The notes under the pieces: generated by a model | The model's database searches: none | Seen by the model: only the letters and a program-made list of their open reading frames with translations | Told to the model about the DNA's origin: nothing | Shown here: positions 22,467 to 32,344 of the stretch, piece by piece | Layout: the number at the start of each line of letters is the position of its first letter | How positions within the stretch are numbered: position 1 is the stretch's first letter | Assembly (NCBI GenBank): GCA_001592805.2 | Contig: CP051140.1 | Span: forward strand, 248,001-312,000 | Reading direction: 5' to 3' | Source: Peltaster fructicola | Taxonomy: Eukaryota; Ascomycota; Dothideomycetes | Length of the DNA stretch: 64,000 nucleotides | Program-made: the position numbers and the translations under genes

Positions 22467-25022
22467 ATGTCACATCCTGACACGCCCAACAAGCGACGGA
22501 AAAAGAATGACTTCCAGCCATCGCCTCAAGCTGTCCGAAGCTTAGACTTCTTCTTCGGTAAACAGCAGCAGACCGCAAAGGCAGCTGTTGATCGACCGAA
22601 AGAGTCCCCTGCCCAGCCTTTGACAGACGAAGAGCTCGCGCGTCAACTACAGGCACAATGGGCCCAGGAAGATTCTGAATCAGCCACACAGCTAAAAGGA
22701 ACGCAACTAAGCAATGACCGGGAAGCAACAAAGTCAACCACATCGCCTCAGAAAGAAGTAGAGCTTCCAGCTGTCACGAATGCTATTGCTTCCACTAGCG
22801 GTGCGAAGAAGAACTTCCTGTCCCTCCAGTCTGCCAGCGCCGAGGAAGACACGACGTCGTACGACATACCATTTGACGAGTCGCCATTAACGTTCGATCC
22901 ACAGAAGTATCTTCCAGGACTACGAAAGCAGTGGGCTCGAGAAGATAACAATGCAACTTATGCACTTCTCACACACTGCTTCGTGCTCGTCAACAGTACT
23001 CAATCTCGCATCAAAATCGTGGACACATTGGTCAATCTGATTCGCACCATTATCGAAGGCGATCCTCAATCACTCCTACCAGTAGTGTGGTTAGCGACTA
23101 ACTCCATATCTCCTCCATACATCGACCTCGAACTCAACATCGGCGGCAGTGCTATCAGCAAGGCGCTCAAGAAGGTGTGCGGTTTGGACAATGCAGGTTT
23201 GAAGAAGCTTTACGATCAATACGGAGATGCAGGCGACGTCGCATTTGAGGCCAAGAAGAGACAGAGCGTGACGTTGAGGAAACCAAAGCCTCTCACAATC
23301 AAGAGTGTGTTTGACAGCTTGGTCAAGATTGCGAACGCAAAAGGACATGGTTCGCAGGAGGTGAAACAACGCATAGTCGAACGGCTTGTACAAGATGCAA
23401 GAGGCGCAGAGGAGAGCAGGTATGTGGTTCGGACACTCGTGCAGCATCTTCGCATCGGCGCTGTCAAAACGACAATGCTGATTGCCCTGTCTCGGGCATT
23501 CCTACTCTCGCGTCCACCTGGCGCAATGTTTGAGATCAAAGATCGTGGAGCACTTGCCAAGCTGAGCAAGCAAGAGCTGGCTGAGGTCTGGGCTCCTGCT
23601 GAGGAATTGGTCAAGGCATCCTTTGCTCGACGACCGAACTACAACGATCTTGTGCCCACAATGCTCGAGATTGGTATCGACCGCGAGCTGATGCTGAGAT
23701 GCGGGCTGGCATTGCACATACCCCTACGCCCTATGCTTGGCGGCATCACTCGCGATCTTGGCGACATGCTTACAAAGTTGCAAGGCAGAGACTTCGCCTG
23801 CGAGTTCAAGTATGATGGTCAGCGGGCGCAGGTCCACTGCGATTCCAATGGCAAGGTCAGCATCTTCAGTAGACATCTGGAAGTCATGACAGACAAGTAT
23901 CCTGATCTCGTGGCCCTGGTACCGAAGATACGAGGCGAAAGCGTCAGCAGCTTCATCATCGAGGGAGAAGTTGTTGCAATTGATCGAGAAACAGGAGATC
24001 TAAAGCCGTTCCAGATCTTGGCCAACAGAGCTCGCAAAGACGTCGTCATCCAGTCTGTCAAGGTAGATGTCTGTCTCTACGCCTTCGACTTGATGTACCT
24101 CAACGGTGAAGAGCTGCTCAATCGGACATTTCGTGAGCGAAGGAACCTGCTCCGAAGTCTGTTCGTGGAGATTCCCAACCACTTCACTTGGGTCAGGAGC
24201 ATGGATGCTGTGTCGACAGACGATGAAGCCGTCAGCGAGTTCTTCAAAGAAGCCACGGACATCAAGTGCGAGGGGATCATGGTGAAAGTACTGGATAACC
24301 TACCAAATCCAGACCTGCAAGTCGAAGGTGAAGACAGAATCATTGAGGCGCCTAAACCGGTGACTCCCTCGAAGAAGAAGCCAAGGAACAAGTCAAAGCC
24401 TGGAGATTCTGTCGAGGAGTCTGTGGTTGAGAAGAAGGGCGGCCGACGTAAGGCACTACTGGCAACTTATGAGCCCGATAAGCGTCTCGACTCATGGCTG
24501 AAGGTCAAGAAGGATTACAACACGACCTTCGATACCATCGATCTCATCCCTGTTGGAGCTTGGCATGGGCAAGGTCGCAAGTGTGCATGGTGGTCACCTG
24601 TTCTCCTGGCTTGTCGAAACGAAGAGAACGGCACACTTGAGGTCGTGACAAAGTGTATCTCTGGCTTTACAGATGCTTTCTACAAGGCCAACAAGGAGAA
24701 ATACCACGAGGATGGCCCTAACACTATCTCAAGACCCTCGTATGTCGAATATGCTGGCCATCCAGACGTTTGGTTCGAGCCGCAAGAAGTCTGGGAGATG
24801 GCTTTCGCCGACATCACTCTTTCACCTACGTACACCGCTGCCATCGGCCTGGTAAGTGAGGAACGTGGCCTGAGCATGCGCTTCCCACGATTTCTCAAGG
24901 TCAGAGAGGACAAGAGCATCGATGAAGCCAGCACAAACGATTTTCTTGCAGGATTGTATCGAAAGCAAGAAGCCAAGGCACCGGCTGTTGTAGCTGATGC
25001 TGAAGAGGATTTGTACGATTGA
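22467..25022 (+). CDS. CDC9: DNA ligase I (ATP-dependent)
   Basis: A single exon of 851 aa. The N-terminus has a basic stretch (KRRKK, residues 9-13), a likely nuclear signal. It also has a PCNA-box-like VRSLDFFF at 23-30, in which the usual Gln is replaced by Val but Gln21 lies two residues earlier. The DNA-binding domain follows (SLVKIANAKGHGSQEV, RFLLSRPPG-like). The adenylation domain has the active-site motif EFKYDGQRAQ, with Lys448 as the AMP-accepting residue. Further nucleotidyltransferase motifs are FIIEGEVVAID, YAFDLMYLNGE, CEGIMVKVL and SWLKVKKDY. The OB-fold domain ends with LRFPRFL-type sequence (SMRFPRFLKVREDK). It seals nicks in Okazaki fragments and repair intermediates in nucleus and probably mitochondria. 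A Lys-rich insert near 630-660 (PSKKKPRNKSKP) lies inside the adenylation domain and looks like a lineage-specific loop. Confidence 0.97.
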   Translation: MSHPDTPNKRRKKNDFQPSPQAVRSLDFFFGKQQQTAKAAVDRPKESPAQPLTDEELARQLQAQWAQEDSESATQLKGTQLSNDREATKSTTSPQKEVELPAVTNAIASTSGAKKNFLSLQSASAEEDTTSYDIPFDESPLTFDPQKYLPGLRKQWAREDNNATYALLTHCFVLVNSTQSRIKIVDTLVNLIRTIIEGDPQSLLPVVWLATNSISPPYIDLELNIGGSAISKALKKVCGLDNAGLKKLYDQYGDAGDVAFEAKKRQSVTLRKPKPLTIKSVFDSLVKIANAKGHGSQEVKQRIVERLVQDARGAEESRYVVRTLVQHLRIGAVKTTMLIALSRAFLLSRPPGAMFEIKDRGALAKLSKQELAEVWAPAEELVKASFARRPNYNDLVPTMLEIGIDRELMLRCGLALHIPLRPMLGGITRDLGDMLTKLQGRDFACEFKYDGQRAQVHCDSNGKVSIFSRHLEVMTDKYPDLVALVPKIRGESVSSFIIEGEVVAIDRETGDLKPFQILANRARKDVVIQSVKVDVCLYAFDLMYLNGEELLNRTFRERRNLLRSLFVEIPNHFTWVRSMDAVSTDDEAVSEFFKEATDIKCEGIMVKVLDNLPNPDLQVEGEDRIIEAPKPVTPSKKKPRNKSKPGDSVEESVVEKKGGRRKALLATYEPDKRLDSWLKVKKDYNTTFDTIDLIPVGAWHGQGRKCAWWSPVLLACRNEENGTLEVVTKCISGFTDAFYKANKEKYHEDGPNTISRPSYVEYAGHPDVWFEPQEVWEMAFADITLSPTYTAAIGLVSEERGLSMRFPRFLKVREDKSIDEASTNDFLAGLYRKQEAKAPAVVADAEEDLYD

Positions 25023-25025
25023 GCG

Positions 25026-25342
25026 TCATACACGTTGGCCCTTGATGGTTCCCTCGGTCTTGCCATCCTCGAGATTGTATTCCTTGTTGATGCATGACTT
25101 GGCAGACTCGGCATACCTCCTATGCCCCTCGTCAGTGGTTTCCGTTCACCACCAGAAACCGCCGTCAGCATGCTAGAACCTTGGTCAGGCATCATCCAGT
25201 CGTCAATGAGCAGCTTGCTGTAACCAGGTTCCATTGCATCTCTCAGATGTCGATGCATCTTCTCGTCATCGCCATTGCTCCAGTCATGCACGACGAGACG
25301 AAGATTGGAAATCCTACACAAGCTGTCGCGCGAAGCTTTCAT
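25026..25342 (-). pseudogene. O-methyltransferase C-terminal relic
   Basis: Minus-strand codons from about 25306 to 25153 read NLRLVVHDWSNGDDEKMHRH and then AMEPGYSKLLIDDWMMPDQG. This matches the catalytic segment of fungal SAM-dependent O-methyltransferases (LHDW with its base-type His, then the PGYSKLLI strand). The frame then changes, and a different frame ends at 25026 with SCINKEYNLEDGKTEGT and a stop. I find no intact SAM-binding domain upstream on this strand and no ATG giving a full protein. It looks like a decayed gene fragment lying tail-to-tail against DNA ligase I. The match is by eye and short, so an unrelated small exon cannot be excluded. Confidence 0.4.
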
Positions 25343-26811
25343 AAGCCATACGATACCGCCAGCATGTCTCTCAACAACGTCAGCACTTCAGGAGCCGTCC
25401 CACGATAGCCTTGGCGATGCCATGAACGTCACTGGAGACGCTATCGGGGCCTTGGCCGTAAGCGACGGGCATCATTCGCGATAACCCGGTGAGTGTGCAC
25501 CATGAATGCAGCTTGCAAGCCACCACCAATCCATGTGTAGTTCGCCACAATCAGTTGTGTATAGCCGAGGGACATGGCGCTCAGTATAGGCAATTCTCCG
25601 GCCATGATGGAGCCTTGATGGAGCCATAGGTTTCTGGGCACTAAGGCACGAAGGGTAAGCAGCTCTTTGGGTCACAGGTTTCTGCAAGTTGTTCGCGTGT
25701 CTGGAGCCCTTCGCAAATGCTGTGAATAATCCGAGCACACCCACTCGGACAACAGCACGATGGCCTCTGAGAACTACTCGGGAATGAGCTGGATACTTAG
25801 CATAACGACTTTGCAGACCCTCTGTGTGATCGTATCAGACTGTCTCCTTTCATCCAAGGTCATGGCAGCCTGCCCTTGCGACCAGCGGCCGACGTTTCAA
25901 CATGCTCACTGGACTGCTGCAGCTTTTCGATGATATCTAGTTTGGCCGTCATTCTTCTGGTGGTAAGATGTCTCACAGCCTGAAGTATCACAAAGCGGGG
26001 AGCAATCCTACACGAGATACTGTGTAACCAAGAGGTCTGATGTCTCCAGACTGACACACCCGCCACACGATTTCCAGCTGACGAACTCTATCAGCGCCTT
26101 CGACAGCTAGGATTAAGTAGCATAGTGACTCAGGACCGGGTCATAGTACCAGGAATCTGGCAATTGGCTTGCGGAATACACTCCTTGCGAAGTCTTCCTT
26201 ATCTGGGAAGTTTGCTCATGTGCTCTGGCACAACATACGCAAGGAGGTATATCTCGTCTTGAGACACTGCAGCCAGTCAGCAACACTCGCATTCAGGCCC
26301 CTAAAGGACACCCCTGCTTGTGTAAGACAGAGCATCTCGACTAATGACAGCATGTGTGGTACCTGACGACCATATCATGTCTGTCGAGAAGGAATCTTCT
26401 TGTCAACAACTTGTTTGCCTCTGAAGACACAACTGCGGAATCAACCACACGCACGCAGGTGTATTGACAAACTTCAGGTAGGTTCCACAAGCCAAAGTCT
26501 TACAGACATTCCATTGCCCTGCTGCTTCATTTCCAGACAAATTCTTGAGCGCTTGGCATTGAACATGCTGAGAAGAGAAACATCGGATATAGTGTTTCCA
26601 AATGTAGCTATGGGGCTCGAGTGACAGGGAGAACCTTCGACCGATCATTGCGCCAAGCGTACTCTGGTCCAGCGATCTCCTGTTATACCGATGAGATGTT
26701 TCTTCGGCAGTATCGTTGCCAGAACATAGCTTCTCTATAATCGCTGGCCAACAAACCTCGACTCACCCTCGTCCGCAGCATCTGAATGCACTCTGATGCT
26801 TTGCCAACAAG
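25343..26811. other. gene-poor stretch, possibly more of the decayed methyltransferase
   Basis: About 1.5 kb with only short frames on both strands. None has a domain I recognise. The region is where the upstream part of the O-methyltransferase relic would lie if it were once complete. Confidence 0.45.
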
Positions 26812-27893
26812 ATGTATCCGCTAAGAACATCCGTTGTGGTCCTTTCACTTATATCTTCGTGCTTCGCCGATTGTCCTTCGACCGTTACCAGGCTCGAAGT
26901 AGAGGACATTGTGGCAACACGAACGATCACATCGTATGCTGCGACGCTGCAGATCGTCGATCAAGCTGCTTTGTCCAAGACGACCACGACCGTTGAGTTC
27001 GTTTTGGCGTCGAGGGTCTAGATCCTACTGACCTGTGCCAGAGAAGTGACTACAACGACTGTACTTGCGACCACTACATTCACCACCGGTAAGTTAAGCT
27101 ACCATACCCACAACCTGGCTGACATTCAGCAGACTTGACTCCGCCAGGTCAAGTTGCGGTCACAGAGACTTTCACTTTTCCTGCGCCACCGGGGTTCACA
27201 CGAGTGCAAGATTCGCTTCTTGGGGCAATATATGTACAACAGAATGAATCTTGTGGACGTTGTACCGTCCCGGATCCTCCGTCGCTCAACTCTTCTGCAG
27301 CGCACAAAGCACGAGCAATTGCAAGTTCACCTGTATACTGCTTGACCACGGTCACTACATGCTCGACCACGACGAAGACTTGTGCTACTGTCACCACAAC
27401 AGTCATCAACACCACTGCAGTGGACTTCTATGCATTCGACCAGACGACAGTCCCGGCGCCTCTCTTTACAAATCAGCCAGCAGTCACGACTACCTTATTC
27501 ACTACGACCACAGCCTACGCAGCAACTGAAACGGCCGCATTCGCAGTAGGACCAGGGCGTGCATTGCAACCAGTCTATGCTGCATGCGATGAGAAGAACT
27601 TCGCGAACTACATCTCGCAAAGCAATGGCTCGACCCGGAGCGTCGGCATGGTGAAGGAAACAGCTGACATGATCATAGCAGACATCAACACACCATCATG
27701 GTGCTGCACACAGGCTTTTGAGTCGAATGCTGCAGCCTGGATGCTGTCATACTATATGTGCTACCTGTATCACGTCTCCGAAGAGGCTTGTCTTTCGCAG
27801 GATGGATCGGCTGCGCAGTTCCGTGTCGACGAGAATGCAGAGTATGCGGCTGTTGTCGGAAATGGTCCATGTGGTCGGGTGACGTTGCCATAG
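26812..27893 (+). CDS. secreted Thr-rich protein with Cys-containing C-terminal domain
   Basis: The first exon starts at ATG 26812 with a signal peptide (MYPLRTSVVVLSLISSCFAD). A middle exon (about 27042-27088; EVTTTTVLATTTFTT) leads through a GTAAGT...CAG intron to the last exon, which is open to the stop at 27893. The exon 1/2 junction is uncertain. The only frame-keeping choice I found makes a 33-nt intron starting at 27009, which is short. The protein has Thr/Val-rich stretches (TVTTCSTTTKTCATVTTTVI) like wall-associated fungal proteins. It ends in a domain of about 120 aa with several Cys (DINTPSWCCTQAF, YYMCYLYHVSEEACL). I do not recognise the family. Likely exported and O-glycosylated. 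No GPI-type hydrophobic tail is seen. Confidence 0.6.
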
Positions 27894-28392
27894 CGTCCTA
27901 GTTCAGTTGTGGCTGTACAGAGCTGTAGTCTGTACGAGGTATAACCTATAAGATGTGTTCAATGCACTCCATAAGCTTTGTCTCGATCAGAGAGTTTGAC
28001 GAATCGCGCATGGTAGATCAGCTGAGCTCACTGCCTCTTCGCTGTTTTGGTTGAACCGTGAGGATCATGCCTTGGACAACCGTTCAGCTTGCCTCTGTAG
28101 GCGATCAGCTAATGCAGAGCTGCTCAACCCTCTCTGAGCAAGTATTGAAGCGTGCTTACCAATATCTGCTCAGAACACTAGGCAGCCTTCTCTGAGCAAG
28201 TATCGCAGCGTGCTTACAAACATATGCTTCAGTAGTACACATGTTGCTGCAAAAGTCCGATGCAAGAAAGCATCGCAGGTATAGAAACAGCATATAAGTG
28301 AGCCTTGTCATCCGGCAAATCTGAAATCTTGCAGCTTCGAGCAACACCGAAAACACTGAGTTCATTCTCTACCATCCACAAATACAGGTACA
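27894..28392. promoter_or_regulatory. upstream region of DJ-1/PfpI gene with a duplicated 40-bp element
   Basis: Two direct copies of about 40 bp (28131-28170 and 28189-28228) share TCTCTGAGCAAGTAT and AGCGTGCTTAC and differ at a few sites. A TATA-like CATATAAG follows near 28290, about 100 bp before the start codon at 28393. The promoter role is inferred from position. Confidence 0.5.
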
Positions 28393-29166
28393 ATGACCAT
28401 TGACTTGAGAAATCCAGGACGAAGCCTCCATGTCGGCGTTGTCCTTGCGCAAGGGCAAGTCTCGATGCAAAGCAGGAACTCAGGACTGATAGGACATTAG
28501 CATAACGGAGATCCTGGACATTGCGCCAGTTGATCTCCTGTACAGTCTTTCGAATGACTTCTTGAAGCGCTTGTCATATCTTCCCGATGAGCTTCGAGCA
28601 CAAGGGCACGACATCCAGTTCCATTGGATCACTGAAACTGGCGGTGACGGGCAAGCGACTTCGAACATCAAGATTAAAGCCACGGTATGCGGCTCCCATA
28701 GTCTTCTTACCACTGCTGATTAACCTAGGACTCTTTCGCCAGCTGTCCACCTCTTGACATCGTTCTCATGGGCGCTCACTGGTCCGATCATGCTGCTGCA
28801 GGCACACCTACTCAGGCCGAGATCGAATTCGTCCGGAAAGCATACAAGGAATGCACTGCGTACATATCCATCTGCGGTGGCATGATGGTCCCACTTCATG
28901 CTGGGCTACTGGATGGCAAGACATGTACTGCTCCGAGATTGCTTCTTGACGCAATGAAGAAGGACTATCCTTCGGTTGATTGGGTCGAACGGAGATATGT
29001 CAAGGATAAAGATGGAAAGATCTGGACCAGTGGTACCTTGCTGAATGGTCTCGACTTGATGCGAGCGTTTGTGCATGAGACTTGGGGAGGTGCTGGCACA
29101 CTGGCAGAGCAATTGTTGTACGATGGTGCTTGGCCAGTAAGAGATGCCGAGTACAAGGACGTCTGA
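28393..29166 (+). CDS. DJ-1/PfpI family protein (class I glutamine amidotransferase-like)
   Basis: Three exons (28393-28454, 28501-28684, 28729-29166) encode 227 aa. The first intron (46 nt) has a GC donor in the context AAGG/GCAAGT and an ordinary AG acceptor. The second is GT-AG, 44 nt, with a TTAAC-like branch site. The protein begins MTIDLRNPGRSLHVGVVL, then TEILDIAPVDLLY, DIVLMGAH, and the nucleophile-elbow segment YISICGGMMVPLHAG with Cys131 as the expected reactive Cys. It ends with KIWTSGTLLNGLDLMRAF. This is a fungal branch of the DJ-1/ThiJ/PfpI superfamily whose members include glyoxalase-type enzymes and proteins of unknown activity. Role in detail unknown. Confidence 0.85.
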
Positions 29167-29478
29167 GGTCTATTAGCCATATCAGAATATACATATACCT
29201 TGCCATGGTCGAAGCAGCTTCTTATGGATATGTGTGGAGCTCATTGTGTTGCGAGTGAACTTTTGGCGGCTTTCGAGGCATTCGCCGAAGCTTTCGCCTT
29301 TCGTCACTCAAGGCCATCGTTAGGGATTCTCGCAACGATAATGAGGGATTGCTGTCCCGTCTGGCCTCAGAACGTTGTGCAGTGAGAGTAGACTGTACCC
29401 GTGTTGAAGCTTTTTTCCGAACGGATAGCATCTTGCATTCTACGACTGTGTTTGCGAAGGGCTCAGACTTCGGCGTCG

Positions 29479-30128
29479 TCAAGTTACGAGAGTGACGAAC
29501 TCTTCCTCAAGCATTCGCGAGAGAATGATGTTGAGTTCTCGATTGGTGTATGCGACGTCAGTGTCGATTCTTCTTCTGTACATGACGATAGTATACTGAT
29601 AGGCGGCGCCCAACGCCGGTGAAGAGATGTGCGTGACCAGACGCAAACCACCAGGCTGGACCTGAGTTTCTGTAGCCGTGAGAAGACCACCGATAACCAT
29701 TCAGTGATCGGCATCGTTCAGCTTGCGTAAGATCGTGTTCAAGATGTCAAGTAAAGGCTCAGGAATGGTGTGGAAGTCGAATGCGAAGTAGTCGCTGGTG
29801 TAGCAGATTGCGAGACCTGTGGGATCAGTGAGAGAAGCTGCAACATGACAATCTAACGACCATCTACCTTCATGGCCAGTGCCGCCTACATGGAGAGAAC
29901 TCCTTGTGACAGATCAAGCACGAAGTTTGGACGCTTTCTGCTCGCCATATTGAGGCCTTCACGGCACAAGCGACAGTCTTCGTTGAGCGTCTTCGCTAAG
30001 TGTTGAAGCTGGTCAAGTGGTCGTACAGTCGCAGTACTGGTTTGTTGTGTAGGTTGACAACAACAATACGGTTGAGGAGAGACGTGCGGCGTTGGCCAAA
30101 AGTGGACTAGCTCACCTCCATTAGGCAT
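29479..30128 (-). pseudogene. decayed conserved gene of unknown function
   Basis: The minus strand reads like a coding gene that changes frame once and carries an in-frame TGA. From about 30128 it runs with LQHLAKTLNEDCRLCREGLN and FVLDLSQG. Then in another frame come SLHVGGTGHEGRWSLD and LTDPTGLAICYTSDYFAFDF and LLDILNTILRKLNDADH. The TGA at 29703-29701 follows directly, and the same frame continues with MVIGGLLTATETQVQPGGLR and MYRRRIDTDVAYTNRELN to a stop at 29479. The coding quality of these pieces is far better than that of neighbouring shadow frames. A TGG-to-TGA change would explain the stop, and the frame change lies near 29895. I do not recognise the family. A mis-assembled or error-containing live gene is the alternative. 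Confidence 0.4.
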
Positions 30129-30509
30129 CTCCGGCTCTTGGCGCGCGGTCCACCATTCATATCATGCCCGTGTTACTCTCACTGACGAGCAATTTGTAAG
30201 CACCGCGATGTAGTGACAACACATCCTCGTGGCAATGAGTCTCCAACAGCAATTGCACTTTGACTACGACTAGCAACCTTGACATAGCTACACTTTCTCT
30301 GTGGTATAATCAAGGGAATCTCCACGACGACTCTTGCTTGCGCAAGAGGCAAGACCTTCGACCAAGGTGAGACTGCAACATATCGTTGAACTCTCCGATC
30401 CCAGCATAACGATACCCAGCTCTTCGACGCTACCGATCGCTAGTCCTACGGTTCATTGCACCATTCAAACTCATGTCAAGTCAACTTCACCTTCTTCCCT
30501 CTTAACACT
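30129..30509. other. upstream region of the sugar transporter
   Basis: No gene seen. The frame of the transporter is open for 18 codons before ATG 30510, but the codon at 30456 is TTG. Confidence 0.55.
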
Positions 30510-32081
30510 ATGAAGCTCAACATCAGCCAGCTTCTGCGGCAGCGGATCCTGCTGGTCCACGCACCTAAGTATGTTCTCTACTCTATGCTGATATCCTTCG
30601 GCGGCCTCAATTTCGGCCTCGACACCGGCTGCATCGGTCCAATCACGACGATGCCGCAGTTCGTTGACTACTTCGGCTCTCTTTCCCCGACTGTGCATGG
30701 TTTGGTGGTTAGCAGCATCCTCATCCCTGCGGCGGTGGCATCATTCTTTGCTGGAGGACTCTCTGATACCCTAGGTCGACCCAGGACTGTAGGCAGCGGT
30801 TTGCTGGTGTTTGGCCTTGGCTGTGCTCTCGAAGCAAGTGCACAGAACCTTGGCATGCTATTTGCAGGTCGTATCATCACTGGTCTCGGTGAGGGTGTCT
30901 ATATGTCAGCCATGTCCATATACATTTGCGAGATCGCACCACCGAAGGAGAGAGGTATGCTATGCAGTATCCAGCAGTTTCTCACCTCCCTCGGCATTTG
31001 CGCTGGCTACTTCCTCTGCTATGGTACGGTGGAGAGCGGTAAGTCGAGTACTCTCGCCTGGAGACTGCCTTTCGCCATCCAGTCGTTCTTGGCACTGACT
31101 TTCTCGGTCGTCGCGTTCAGAACTCTGCCGCAGAGTCCTCGTTGGCTGGAGATGAAAGGTCGACGGGCAGAAGCAGAGTCTGTTTGGAACGAGCTTGGAA
31201 TAACTTCCGCAGAGCGCGAGAGAAGTCAGCAAGACACAGATGTTGCTTCATTGTCGGAAGCTCTTGTCACTTCGCATGTACCATCCATTCAACCTCCCCA
31301 GAGAATTAAGGTGAATCCGCTGGCGATCTTCCACCCATCAGTGCTCTCCAGAACACTCCTTGGCGCAGCTCTTATGACTTTCCAGCAGCTCAGTGGCATC
31401 GACGGCGTCTTGTACTACGCACCACTTCTCTTTCAGGCAGCAGGTCTATCGTCGAGCACAAGCTCGTTCCTTGCTTCAGGATTGAGTGCTCTATTAATGC
31501 TCCTCATCACGATCCCAGCATTCCTCTATGCTGATAAATGGGGCCGGAGAACGTCTGTTCTAAGTGGTGGAATCATCATATCGACAACCATGTTGCTGAT
31601 TGGCACTCTCTACGCTGCCGGCGCAGTACACGGCGATCACGGTGTCGGCCGATGGGCAGTCATCGTGCTCATCTACATCTTCGCTTTGGCATTCTCTGCT
31701 ACATGGGCAGTGAGCGTGCGTGTCTACTCTTCAGAGATTCAACCAGTACACACGAGAGCACCAGCGACATCTTTCGCACAGGCTATGAACTGGCTCACGA
31801 ACTGGACTGTCGCTTTCATCACTCCTATACTCCTTTCGGAAGCGACCTACAGTATCTACTTTCTGTTTGGAGGGTGCACAGTGCTTGCTGTACTGTTGTC
31901 TGCGTTCGCAATGCCAGAAACCAAAGGAAGAAGCCTCGAAGATATCGATCTGGAATTCGAAAGAAGACGAGTCCACAAGGTGCTAAACGTCACTGGTGTG
32001 ACTAGGAGGCTCGCACGGAGACGACGACAGGTTGAGGAGAATGAGATCGAGCTCATGCCTGTCTCTGCAGGTAGCATGTGA
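30510..32081 (+). CDS. sugar transporter (major facilitator superfamily)
   Basis: A single exon of 523 aa from ATG 30510, chosen because the longer frame starts with TTG. Twelve membrane segments are visible. The sugar-porter signatures are GLSDTLGRPRTV (loop 2-3), GLGEGVYMSAMSIYICEIAP, the PQSPRW motif (LPQSPRWLEMKGR), QQLSGIDGVLYYAPLLFQ and the C-terminal PETKGRSLEDIDLEFE. These mark the fungal hexose/maltose-type sugar porter family, a proton symporter of the plasma membrane. The QQLSGIDGVLYY region is where hexose specificity is usually set, but I cannot name the substrate. A 44-bp tandem duplication spans the stop codon. Confidence 0.93.
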   Translation: MKLNISQLLRQRILLVHAPKYVLYSMLISFGGLNFGLDTGCIGPITTMPQFVDYFGSLSPTVHGLVVSSILIPAAVASFFAGGLSDTLGRPRTVGSGLLVFGLGCALEASAQNLGMLFAGRIITGLGEGVYMSAMSIYICEIAPPKERGMLCSIQQFLTSLGICAGYFLCYGTVESGKSSTLAWRLPFAIQSFLALTFSVVAFRTLPQSPRWLEMKGRRAEAESVWNELGITSAERERSQQDTDVASLSEALVTSHVPSIQPPQRIKVNPLAIFHPSVLSRTLLGAALMTFQQLSGIDGVLYYAPLLFQAAGLSSSTSSFLASGLSALLMLLITIPAFLYADKWGRRTSVLSGGIIISTTMLLIGTLYAAGAVHGDHGVGRWAVIVLIYIFALAFSATWAVSVRVYSSEIQPVHTRAPATSFAQAMNWLTNWTVAFITPILLSEATYSIYFLFGGCTVLAVLLSAFAMPETKGRSLEDIDLEFERRRVHKVLNVTGVTRRLARRRRQVEENEIELMPVSAGSM

Positions 32082-32128
32082 GAGATGAGTTCGAGCTCAT
32101 ACCTGTCTCTGCAGGTAGCACGTCAGAC
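32041..32128 (+). repeat. 44-bp tandem duplication across the sugar-transporter stop codon
   Basis: Unit 1 (32041-32084) includes the last 13 codons and the TGA. Unit 2 (32085-32128) lies in the 3' UTR and differs at about five positions. Both share TCGAGCTCAT and CCTGTCTCTGCAGGTAGCA. Confidence 0.9.
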
Positions 32129-32344
32129 ATGAGGCATCTCCAATTTGAGATTGTGCACGAAGATCGACTGATTAACGAATGAAAGACCGTCCATAACTTG
32201 CGAATATAACACTAATGAATGTCCTGACGCCCTCGATTTCAGTTCTGATCGTTCTGTATCCATGCTCTCTTGATCCTGACAACGCCAATCCTTTGCCACG
32301 TCTCGTCATATCGCCATGATGCTTTGTCTGTGGATGCTACCCAT
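32129..32344. other. convergent intergenic region
   Basis: This short gap lies between the 3' ends of the sugar transporter and the secreted protein gene. I see nothing in it. Confidence 0.6.

Noticed and set aside
24680-25342. 220-codon minus frame overlapping the DNA ligase end
   Set aside because: Most of it is the antisense of the ligase OB-fold. Only the part beyond the ligase stop has methyltransferase-like sequence.
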